From Olivibacter sp036959255 (GTDB taxonomy: Bacteria > Bacteroidota > Bacteroidia > Sphingobacteriales > Sphingobacteriaceae): 64,000 bases of DNA. The notes under the pieces are model-generated. The model did no database searches and was not told the DNA's origin. It saw only the letters and a list, made by a program, of their open reading frames with translations. Shown piece after piece: positions 44,171 to 51,395 of the stretch. Position 1 is the first letter of the stretch; every line of letters begins with the position of its first letter. The DNA is taken from the NCBI RefSeq assembly GCF_036959255.1, contig NZ_JAWMTI010000008.1, positions 62,001 through 126,000 on the forward strand, read 5' to 3'. A program made the position numbers and the translations under genes.

Positions 44171-45163
44171 ATGAAGATATTGTATGCGGTACAAGGGACA
44201 GGTAACGGGCATCTAAGTAGAGCCATGGATGTTATCCCCTGTTTAAAAAAACGGGCAGATGTCGATATTTTAGTGAGTGGCATCCAAGCTGATTTAGAAT
44301 TGCCCTTCGACGTAAAATATCGTAAGCACGGATTAAGCTTCATCTTTGGAAAAGCAGGAGGGGTAGACCTCTGGCGAACGTTTATGAGTAATAAGGTACG
44401 TGACATCGTAAAAGAAATCAATGAAACCCCGGTAGAAGAATATGACCTTGTTATCAATGATTTTGAACCGGTAACTGCTTGGGCCTGCCACCTACGTGAG
44501 CATCCTTGCATTGGAATGAGCCACCAATCTGCGGTCTTAGATTCAAAATCGCCAAAACCGGAAGAGGTTGATATGATGGGCAAGTTCATTTTAAAACATT
44601 ATGCTCCTGTTGATGTGAGCTATGGCTTCCACTTTCAACCTTATAGTCCCTCTATCTTCACACCGGTTATCAGAAAGCAGATCAGGGAGCAAGAAATTAG
44701 TGATAAAGAGCATTATACCGTGTACTTACCAGCGTATGATGATGCACGATTATTAAAAAGTCTATTACGGTTTGACCAGATTCAATGGGATGTCTTTTCC
44801 AAACATAACCGTGTACCTTTTTCACTCAAGAACGTAAATGTTCAACCCATCAATAATCAAAAATTTGTTGAAAGTATGGCTTCTTGTCATGGTATTTTAT
44901 GTGGGGCGGGATTTGAGACTCCTGCTGAAGCTCTTTTTTTAGGAAAGAAGCTGCTTGTCGTTCCCATGAAAAATCAGTACGAACAGCACTTAAATGCCGC
45001 TGCACTAAAGCAAATGGGCGTACCTGTGATTAAAAATCTGAAATCAAAAAATGACGAAACGATTCAGGAATGGATAAATACTGATCAGCGTGTAAAAGTA
45101 AGTTACCTGGATAATACACAAGAGATTGTCGATAAAATATTAGCCAATCATCTTAATATATGA
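44171..45163 (+). CDS. Glycosyltransferase, GT28/MurG-like fold
   Basis: 330 aa GT-B enzyme of the MJ1255/DUF1205-like group. N-terminal GTGNGHLSRAMDV donor-domain loop and the C-terminal sugar-nucleotide site GILCGAGFETPAEALFLGKKLLVVP. No TM helix; probably peripheral membrane or cytosolic. Its last 4 bp overlap the GH1 gene (ATGA), so the two are translationally coupled. Acceptor unknown. Confidence 0.85.
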   Translation: MKILYAVQGTGNGHLSRAMDVIPCLKKRADVDILVSGIQADLELPFDVKYRKHGLSFIFGKAGGVDLWRTFMSNKVRDIVKEINETPVEEYDLVINDFEPVTAWACHLREHPCIGMSHQSAVLDSKSPKPEEVDMMGKFILKHYAPVDVSYGFHFQPYSPSIFTPVIRKQIREQEISDKEHYTVYLPAYDDARLLKSLLRFDQIQWDVFSKHNRVPFSLKNVNVQPINNQKFVESMASCHGILCGAGFETPAEALFLGKKLLVVPMKNQYEQHLNAAALKQMGVPVIKNLKSKNDETIQEWINTDQRVKVSYLDNTQEIVDKILANHLNI

Positions 45164-46518
45164 ATCGTGACTCATTTGGGAAAGATTTTGTGTGGGGAGT
45201 ATCCACGGCGGCATATCAGATTGAGGGGGCGTATGATGTCGATGGGAAGGGTTTGTCTATTTGGGACGTATTTAGCAAGAAAAAAGGGAAAATCCGAAAC
45301 GGACATCATGCCGAACTTGCCTGTGATTTCTATAATCGCTACGAGGAAGATATTCGGCTGATGAAGCAGTTGAATATTCCCCATTTTCGTTTCTCTATCG
45401 CCTGGACACGCATTTTGCCTAAGGGCGTGGGGGAAGTTAATCAAGAGGGAATAAATTTTTATAACCGAGTAATTGATCAGTGTCTTCAACAAGGAATTAC
45501 ACCTTGGCTAACATTGTATCATTGGGATTTACCCCAAGCCTTGGAAGATAAGGGTGGCTGGACAAATCGCTCCATTCTTGATTGGTTTGAGGAATATGTC
45601 CGTATCTGTATCGATGCCTTTGGCGATCGTGTGCAATACTGGATGGTTATGAATGAACCAGTTGCTTTCGTTGGTGCCGGCTATTTTTTTGGAAAGCATG
45701 CTCCCGGAAGATGGGGGCTTCGTTATTTCTTGCCCGCAGTGCACCATGCGACGCTCTGCATGGTCCGTGGGGCTAAACTTATCAAAGAGCGTTACCCAAG
45801 GGCCTTGGTGGGTACTACTTTTTCACATTCGGTGCTCGAACCTATATCCCTTAAAACGAGGCATATAAATGCGCTTAGGCGAGCGGACGCCATTATGAAC
45901 CGCCTTTTTTTGGAACCTATCTTAGGAATGGGTTATCCCATAGATGCTGTCAAAGCGCTTAAGAATCTGAAAAAATATATTCTTCCGGGCGACGAGGACC
46001 ATATCTCCTTTGACTTCGATTTTATCGGGCTGCAAACTTACACCCGAGAGGTAGTCCAATTCTCGATGCTGATGCCTTACGTATGGGCGAATATTGTGGA
46101 ACCACGCAGGCGGGGTGTAAAACATACAACGGCAATGGACTGGGAAATTTATCCGCCGTCTATTTATGAGGCACTTAAACGGTTTCAAAGCTACCCCAAT
46201 ATGCCACCCATTATTATTACCGAGAATGGAGCCGCATTTAAAGATGAAGTGGTTAATGATCAGGTTGTTGATGCAGAAAGAACCAAATATCTCCAAGACC
46301 ATATTGAACAGGTTTTGCGCGCAAAGGAAGAAGGGGTTGACGTGCGCGGATACTTTGTATGGACCTTTACTGATAATTTTGAATGGGCCGAAGGGTATCA
46401 TCCCCGCTTTGGCCTAGTACATGTCGACTTTGAAACGCAAAAACGTATCGTTAAGGGGAGCGGGAAATGGTACGGTGAATGGTTAAGTCGTGATTCGTTG
46501 AGTAGTCAAATGGTTTAG
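45160..46518 (+). CDS. Family 1 glycoside hydrolase (beta-glucosidase type)
   Basis: 452 aa, full GH1 barrel. Acid/base E166 in MNEP, nucleophile E355 in ITENG, plus the HWDLPQ and GYFVWTFTDNFEWAEGY segments. No signal peptide, so cytosolic. Start overlaps the glycosyltransferase. The pairing of a synthesising and a hydrolysing enzyme suggests turnover of one glucoside or glycolipid, as inference. Beta-glucosidase versus beta-galactosidase or 6-phospho-glycosidase is not decided. Confidence 0.93.
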   Translation: MNRDSFGKDFVWGVSTAAYQIEGAYDVDGKGLSIWDVFSKKKGKIRNGHHAELACDFYNRYEEDIRLMKQLNIPHFRFSIAWTRILPKGVGEVNQEGINFYNRVIDQCLQQGITPWLTLYHWDLPQALEDKGGWTNRSILDWFEEYVRICIDAFGDRVQYWMVMNEPVAFVGAGYFFGKHAPGRWGLRYFLPAVHHATLCMVRGAKLIKERYPRALVGTTFSHSVLEPISLKTRHINALRRADAIMNRLFLEPILGMGYPIDAVKALKNLKKYILPGDEDHISFDFDFIGLQTYTREVVQFSMLMPYVWANIVEPRRRGVKHTTAMDWEIYPPSIYEALKRFQSYPNMPPIIITENGAAFKDEVVNDQVVDAERTKYLQDHIEQVLRAKEEGVDVRGYFVWTFTDNFEWAEGYHPRFGLVHVDFETQKRIVKGSGKWYGEWLSRDSLSSQMV

Positions 46519-46757
46519 TAGTGGATTAGCCAATGTGATAATGAGCCGATTAGCCAATGCGTCATGTGATAGTAGGCAGACCTAAGCTTAAAGCTTATTA
46601 TTTAATAGACGTAAGACATATTATAGTAAGTCTTGATACTTATGTCTTAATAACTAATATTTATACCTTAAAACTTAGAACCTAAAATCGGACTTTCCCA
46701 ATTTACCTCCCCTTAACTATTTTCCTACTAACTATTTCCCCACTCAACTAATTTTTT
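46519..46757. repeat. Degenerate intergenic repeat region (copy A)
   Basis: Low-complexity spacer with modules shared with 56679-56750: a 19-nt module at 46630-46648 (18/19, inverted), AACTATTTTCCTA (46715-46727, identical) and ACTCAACTAA (46742-46751, identical). It also holds GATTAGCCAATG repeated (about 46526 and 46545). No gene. Confidence 0.6.
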
Positions 46758-46765
46758 TATGTTTG
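46758..46765 (+). promoter_or_regulatory. -7 element of the FKBP gene, near-leaderless
   Basis: TATGTTTG fits TAnnTTTG exactly; its last G is 7 nt before ATG 46772, the same geometry as purM. Confidence 0.6.
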
Positions 46766-46771
46766 CCTATC

Positions 46772-47485
46772 ATGATCAAACCATTAACTATTATCGGTCT
46801 TATAGCGATGTCAACGTTACCGACATTTGCGCAGCAAAAAACAAAACAAAAAGTAATACCTAAGCAAAATAAAGTCACACCCATGTTCGAAAGCAAAATC
46901 GATTCAGCCTCTTATGCCTTTGGTTTAAGTATGGCTAGAGACCTAAAGAAGAGAGGATTAAAGAGTTTAAACGGAAAATTAGTAGCGCAAGCAATCGAAG
47001 ATTATTTTTCGGATAGCCCGGTTCGCATTAAAGAAGAGGATGAATATAAAGCCATTAGTGAGGTGTTAACGGCAGCAGCAGAAGAATTAAAGAAAGAGCA
47101 AACTGCGACAGGCGATTCATTTTTAGCACAGAATAAGACGAAAACCGGTGTTCATACAACAGCGAGTGGTTTACAATACGAGGTTATTCGTGATGCAGAA
47201 GGTCCTAAACCGTTGGAAACAGATTCTGTAACCGTTAATTATAAAGGAGCATTACTGAGTGGAAAGGTCTTTGATAGTTCTTACGACCGAGGCGAACCGA
47301 TCTCCTTTCAACTAAATCGGGTTATTCAGGGGTGGCAGGAAGGCCTGCAACTGATGCCCGTTGGCGCTCATTATCGCTTCTATATACCTTATCAATTGGG
47401 ATATGGTGAGCGTGGAGCCGGAAATGACATCCCACCATATAGTGTTCTGATATTTGACGTTGAATTATTGAAAATCGGAGGATAG
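46772..47485 (+). CDS. FKBP-type peptidyl-prolyl isomerase, exported
   Basis: 237 aa from ATG 46772. A TTG at 46763 is inside the promoter element and less likely. Sec signal of about 19 residues ending TFAQ. FKBP N-terminal dimerisation-type helices (about 30-105), then an FKBP_C domain (about 125-237) with VNYKGALLSGKVFDSSYDRG and LGYGERGAGNDIPPYSVLIFDVELL. Periplasmic folding helper of the FkpA/Mip type. The next gene follows 6 bp later. Confidence 0.92.
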   Translation: MIKPLTIIGLIAMSTLPTFAQQKTKQKVIPKQNKVTPMFESKIDSASYAFGLSMARDLKKRGLKSLNGKLVAQAIEDYFSDSPVRIKEEDEYKAISEVLTAAAEELKKEQTATGDSFLAQNKTKTGVHTTASGLQYEVIRDAEGPKPLETDSVTVNYKGALLSGKVFDSSYDRGEPISFQLNRVIQGWQEGLQLMPVGAHYRFYIPYQLGYGERGAGNDIPPYSVLIFDVELLKIGG

Positions 47486-47491
47486 ATATCC

Positions 47492-48388
47492 ATGCGTACA
47501 CTGGGAAAATCCGATTTAGAAGTTAGCGAAATCAGTTTTGGCTGCATGTCATTAGGTGATAGTCAGCTGCATGCCAATCATTTGTTACGTAAAGCTTTCG
47601 ACCAAGGTGTCAATTTTTTTGACACGGCCGATCTTTATGACAAAGGCATGAACGAAGCTTATGTTGGTGAAGCACTAAAATCGATACGTAAGGACGTAAT
47701 CATCGCTACGAAAGTTGGAAATCAGTGGCGGTCGGATGGTAGTACTTGGGACTGGAACCCCTCAAAAGAATATATATTAAAAGCGGTTGATCAAAGTTTA
47801 CGGCGACTGCAAACGGATTATATTGATTTGTATCAACTTCATGGTGGTACCATCGATGATGCCATCGACGATTCTATAGAGGCCTTTGAGATCTTGAAGC
47901 AACAAGGGAAAATTAGGTGCTATGGTATTTCTTCGATCCGCCCCAATGTAATCCGGGCATACGCACATCGATCCAATATTGTCTCTGTTATGATGCAATA
48001 TAGTTTATTGGATCACCGGCCTGAAGAAGAGATGCTAGACTTTCTGGCGGATCGTAATATAAGTGTAATTAGTAGGGGAGGCCTTGCACAGGGCAGGTTG
48101 ATGGCAAAAAAGGAGGGAAACTATTTACAGTATACCGCTAGTGAGGTAATGAAAGCTGCTAGGGCTATTCATAAGCTAGCCGTTAAACTTCAGGTACTAG
48201 ACACAAGCGTTGCATTGGCCTATGTGCTGAATCATCCCGTCGTAGCAACTGCAGTCACCGGATTTCGTACAGAAGAGCAATTGGATGAAGGATTACGTGT
48301 CTTAAAGGAAATACCTTTATTGTCCGCCAATGATTTGGAGGAACTAAGAAGTCAAGTCAGAAGCTTTACCTATGATAATCACAGATAA
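47492..48388 (+). CDS. Aldo/keto reductase
   Basis: 298 aa NADPH-dependent barrel reductase. Motifs: GCMSLGDSQ, the catalytic tetrad region FDTADLYDKG (D, Y), ATKVG (K), and LYQLHGG (H). The C-terminal half holds the NADP site. It resembles the YajO/YdhF-like group. Located 6 bp after the FKBP gene and 29 bp before the TIM-barrel gene, so FKBP-AKR-TIM may be one transcript. Substrate unknown. Confidence 0.9.
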   Translation: MRTLGKSDLEVSEISFGCMSLGDSQLHANHLLRKAFDQGVNFFDTADLYDKGMNEAYVGEALKSIRKDVIIATKVGNQWRSDGSTWDWNPSKEYILKAVDQSLRRLQTDYIDLYQLHGGTIDDAIDDSIEAFEILKQQGKIRCYGISSIRPNVIRAYAHRSNIVSVMMQYSLLDHRPEEEMLDFLADRNISVISRGGLAQGRLMAKKEGNYLQYTASEVMKAARAIHKLAVKLQVLDTSVALAYVLNHPVVATAVTGFRTEEQLDEGLRVLKEIPLLSANDLEELRSQVRSFTYDNHR

Positions 48389-48417
48389 GATAAACCCACA
48401 AACCAAATAAAATCAAG

Positions 48418-49275
48418 ATGAACTACAAGAAACAAGTATGGAGTAGCCTTATTGCTTTAATGGCTATTATTTTTGCAGCTGGCACCTTAAAGGCACAAGA
48501 TAGGCCGGAGGAAAAATTAGGATGGAAATTGGGTGCCCAAGCTTACAGTTTTAACCGATTTACTTTAGCAGAGGCGATTGCCAAAACCGACAGCTGTAAA
48601 TTGAAGTATATTGAAGCTTATCCGGGCCAGAACATCGGTGGTGGGGTGGAAGGTAAAATGGATTTTACCATGAGCAAGGAAAAAAGAGCGCAAGTATTAC
48701 AATTGTTAAAAGATAAAGGCATTACCTTGGTTGCTTTTGGTGTAGTCAATGCCGATTCGCCGGAAGGTTGGCGTCAACTTTTTGAATTTGCGAAGGCCAT
48801 GGGTATTAAAAATATCAATACCGAACCAAAACAAGAGGATCTTCCTTTGATCGGAAAGTTGGCAAACGAGTTTAAGATTAAAGTATCCATTCATAATCAT
48901 CCGAATCCCACACACTATTGGAGCCCGGAGATCGTGTTAAATGCGATTCAACTGGCAAATAGCAAGTACGTAGGTGCTTGCGCTGATATTGGTCACTGGG
49001 TACGTTCAGGTTTAGATCCCATTGAATGCTTACAAAAGTATAAAGGGCATATCAATCACCTGCACTTCAAAGATTTGAATGAAAAATCAAGAGATGCGCA
49101 CGATGTACATTGGGGTACAGGTGTGGGGAATGTAAAAGGTGTGATGCAAGAATTGAAAAACCAAAAGTTTAAGGGGATGTTATCCGCTGAATATGAATAT
49201 AATTGGTTGGCAAATTCTGCGGACATTGCTGCGAGCGCTGAAAATTTCAGAAAGCTGGTAAAAGAATTGGAGTAG
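48418..49275 (+). CDS. Exported sugar phosphate isomerase/epimerase-like TIM-barrel protein
   Basis: 285 aa, PF01261. Sec signal 1-26 ending LKAQ. Metal-site residues in KYIEAYPGQN, INTEPKQEDLP, VSIHNHPNPTHYW, VGACADIGHWVR, INHLHFKDLN and LSAEYEYNW. An envelope location is notable for a phosphosugar-isomerase fold and fits a role on free or 3-keto sugars. Last gene of the cluster, with a terminator. Confidence 0.86.
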   Translation: MNYKKQVWSSLIALMAIIFAAGTLKAQDRPEEKLGWKLGAQAYSFNRFTLAEAIAKTDSCKLKYIEAYPGQNIGGGVEGKMDFTMSKEKRAQVLQLLKDKGITLVAFGVVNADSPEGWRQLFEFAKAMGIKNINTEPKQEDLPLIGKLANEFKIKVSIHNHPNPTHYWSPEIVLNAIQLANSKYVGACADIGHWVRSGLDPIECLQKYKGHINHLHFKDLNEKSRDAHDVHWGTGVGNVKGVMQELKNQKFKGMLSAEYEYNWLANSADIAASAENFRKLVKELE

Positions 49276-49312
49276 GACAAGTTGTAGATTTTAGGTTATA
49301 CCCTATAGAGCC

Positions 49313-49342
49313 AAAGCCATTGCAGATTGCAGTGGCTTTTTT
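49313..49342 (+). terminator. Terminator after the TIM-barrel gene
   Basis: 12-bp stem (49313-49324 with 49328-49339, one G-T pair) and T run. Confidence 0.85.
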
Positions 49343-49796
49343 AGTATCAGAATTTCCTTCAAAGGCATCATCCATGCTCTTTGATCCGACCTTCATCCGT
49401 GTTCCATTCGTGTCCTATAGGACCTATATCCCAGTGATATCCCTGTATGGTACGTAAAAACTAGCAAAACACGGCTTTTTAAGCAATACCTATCGGACTC
49501 CTATCGGACTAGGCTATAACTGCAAGGGAGATCGAATACGAGTACGAAACCAATAGCCCGCTTTTTAGCTTTAACGATGTGTCTTATATAAATAACCTAT
49601 ATGTGTTTATGTGAATTTGTAGAGAGAATAAGGTTCAAACTTATAGTGTTCCGACCATCTAAAGGGATATTTTTCGGCGTATAGTATTTACTTATTTCTC
49701 AGTTATACACATTAATTTGTGCTTATTTTGGTCATAGTTAATATAATACTGTACAGAGGCTTTATTTAACTTTGTTAATATATTAACCTTAAAATT
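49343..49796. other. Gene-free region with small repeats before lipoprotein
   Basis: About 450 bp. Contains the 10-bp palindrome TCCTATAGGA (about 49414), a tandem 11-mer CTATCGGACT(C/A) (49490-49500, 49501-49511), and, at its end, a consensus -7. No gene seen. Confidence 0.5.
49767..49774 (+). promoter_or_regulatory. -7 element of the 49797 lipoprotein gene
   Basis: TAACTTTG, exact TAnnTTTG, 23 nt before the start. No -33 at the expected distance. Confidence 0.55.
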
Positions 49797-50774
49797 ATGA
49801 AAACAAGAATTACATTTATTAGTTTAATTGTGTGCTTTGTAGCGGGCACCCTAAACAGTTGTAAAAAGGAAAACATAATAGATACAGCATCACCTGAAAA
49901 AGGTGAATTGCACAGTGTAGACTTTAAAGTAAAAGCATATACTAAAGAAGTAATACCAATGGGTCCAACTATGTCTACCAATACAAAAGGAAAAAGTTCT
50001 GCAAATGCAGAAGCTGCCAACGATAATGCAGTAGATAGTTATTTGCAGGAGTTAGATTATTTTTTATATGACTCAAGCGGCACACTTATAAGTCACGTCA
50101 ATCAGCAAAATGGCGTGGAAATAGGCGAATGGATACATTATGGATTTAATCACTATGAATTGTATGCAGGTGATTATAAATTAATTGTTGTGGGTTCCAT
50201 GGGTGGCTTGTCCTTTCCGGATTCTACCAATTATACTACTGCGGCGCTTGTTCCTGGTTATGTGGTGGAAGATATTTTCTATAAAGAACATGCCTTTACG
50301 GTAAATGAAGAAAATAACACAGAAGAGACCATCACCATTGAGCGAATTGTTGGTAGTATAGAGGTGAAACAACGAGAAATGGTAGGAGAGCTTTGGGGCG
50401 GTCCACCAGAAATTTTAGTCCACTCTGTTTCTAGTTATCCATTTGACAAAAATCAGGAATATGAAGTATTGGATCCAATACAGCTTCCCAAAATCAGCGG
50501 AGAAGTAGTACCTTACAAAACAAGCGATTTTGTTTCAAGGGGCTTTGTTCTCCCCGATAGAAGTGGAAGCTTTAACAGACCCTTGTATATGATTATCCCA
50601 GGTGTTCGAAGTGGACAAATTGCATTTAGGGAGTTTGATGATATTGTTGTAAAACCAAATTTTAAAGTACTGATAACCGGTACGCTTACGGGCGATAGGG
50701 GACAACAGTATTTTGACGTTAGCGCTGATTCGACTTGGGCAGGTACAGAGACGCACGAATTTAACGGTGAGTAA
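49797..50774 (+). CDS. Lipoprotein of unknown function
   Basis: 325 aa. Signal with lipobox LNSC (about 19-22), then a low-complexity linker rich in Ser, Thr, Ala and Asn. Two probable beta-sandwich domains follow: LQELDYFLYDSSGTLISHV with YELYAGDYKLIVVGSMGG resembles the first Ig-like domain of FimB/Mfa2 fimbrial-anchor lipoproteins, but I cannot confirm this. No catalytic motif is visible. It stands alone between long, repeat-rich spacers with its own promoter. Probably a surface or envelope protein. Confidence 0.65.
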   Translation: MKTRITFISLIVCFVAGTLNSCKKENIIDTASPEKGELHSVDFKVKAYTKEVIPMGPTMSTNTKGKSSANAEAANDNAVDSYLQELDYFLYDSSGTLISHVNQQNGVEIGEWIHYGFNHYELYAGDYKLIVVGSMGGLSFPDSTNYTTAALVPGYVVEDIFYKEHAFTVNEENNTEETITIERIVGSIEVKQREMVGELWGGPPEILVHSVSSYPFDKNQEYEVLDPIQLPKISGEVVPYKTSDFVSRGFVLPDRSGSFNRPLYMIIPGVRSGQIAFREFDDIVVKPNFKVLITGTLTGDRGQQYFDVSADSTWAGTETHEFNGE

Positions 50775-50968
50775 CTTTCCGCGACCCAAAGCCATCAGCT
50801 ACACATAATCTAGGAAGATAACCTCGATATTTCTAATGGTAATTAATACCTTATAATAACAGATACTTCGAACAAGAGACCTCTGTAGGTTGTAAAGGTT
50901 TTACTTTGTTAATATACCTTCGAGGGAGTTTAGACGGTAATCCTATTTTTTCCATCCAACTCCCGCTT

Positions 50969-50984
50969 AACTTCGTACGAAGTT
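50969..50984. repeat. 16-bp perfect palindrome
   Basis: AACTTCGTACGAAGTT, overlapping a second short palindrome ACGAAGTTCGT (50978-50988). Confidence 0.75.
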
Positions 50985-51004
50985 CGTAAAACGATCAGAT
51001 ATCG

Positions 51005-51053
51005 ATCAGGTTTTTATCAGGTTTCTTTCAGATTTACCTGATAAAAACCTGAT
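51005..51053. repeat. 18-bp perfect inverted repeat, 13-nt loop
   Basis: Arms ATCAGGTTTTTATCAGGT (51005-51022) and its exact complement (51036-51053). Each arm itself holds a direct repeat ATCAGGT. No T tract; terminator unlikely, operator or structured element possible. Confidence 0.75.
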
Positions 51054-51296
51054 GGGATCTGGTAAATATCTGGTGAAACCCCGAATTTGATAGGGACTTA
51101 GCTTGAAGTTGGTTATGACTTATCGTTTATTAAGTGGTTTTGAAAATCCTGACGGTTTCATGTATTATTATTTTTTGTCCAAGTAAGTTGCGAAGGCTTT
51201 ATAATATGGCCGTTAAATTGTGTATAAAAATGCTCGTTTTTATACATTAAAATTCCTCGTTGTTGATTGAAGTAGACAGCTTGTCAATATTTCCTC

Positions 51297-51374
51297 TTAA
51301 CACTATATTAACACTATATACATGTAAGAATAATATCAACTTAACATTCTGTTTACCTGTTCTTGCGTCCTTTG
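51297..51374 (+). promoter_or_regulatory. PhoP-box-like array and promoter of the TonB receptor operon
   Basis: TTAACA at 51297, 51308 and 51341 and TTTACC at 51352: every start is a multiple of 11 bp from the first. The first two are part of a perfect tandem 11-mer. A -7-like GTCCTTTG (51367-51374, one mismatch) lies 9 bp after the last unit. TTAACA-N5-TTAACA is the form of PhoP boxes known from Bacillus; E. coli PHO boxes also have an 11-bp period. Confidence 0.55.
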
Positions 51375-51395
51375 TAGCGGAATATTACAAGTTAC

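Larger units (their letters stand above)
50775..51395. other. Palindrome-rich regulatory region before the TonB receptor
   Basis: 621 bp without a gene. Holds a 16-bp perfect palindrome (50969-50984), an 18-bp perfect inverted repeat (51005-51022 with 51036-51053) and the 11-bp-phased TTAACA array (51297-51357). Confidence 0.6.

Noticed and set aside
45922..46401. 159-aa minus-strand ORF inside the GH1 gene
   Set aside because: Antisense shadow; the GH1 catalytic motifs on the plus strand are intact.
50775..51395. CRISPR array, suggested by the repeated ATCAGGT units
   Set aside because: Only two units per arm, arranged as an inverted repeat; no regular spacers and no cas genes.
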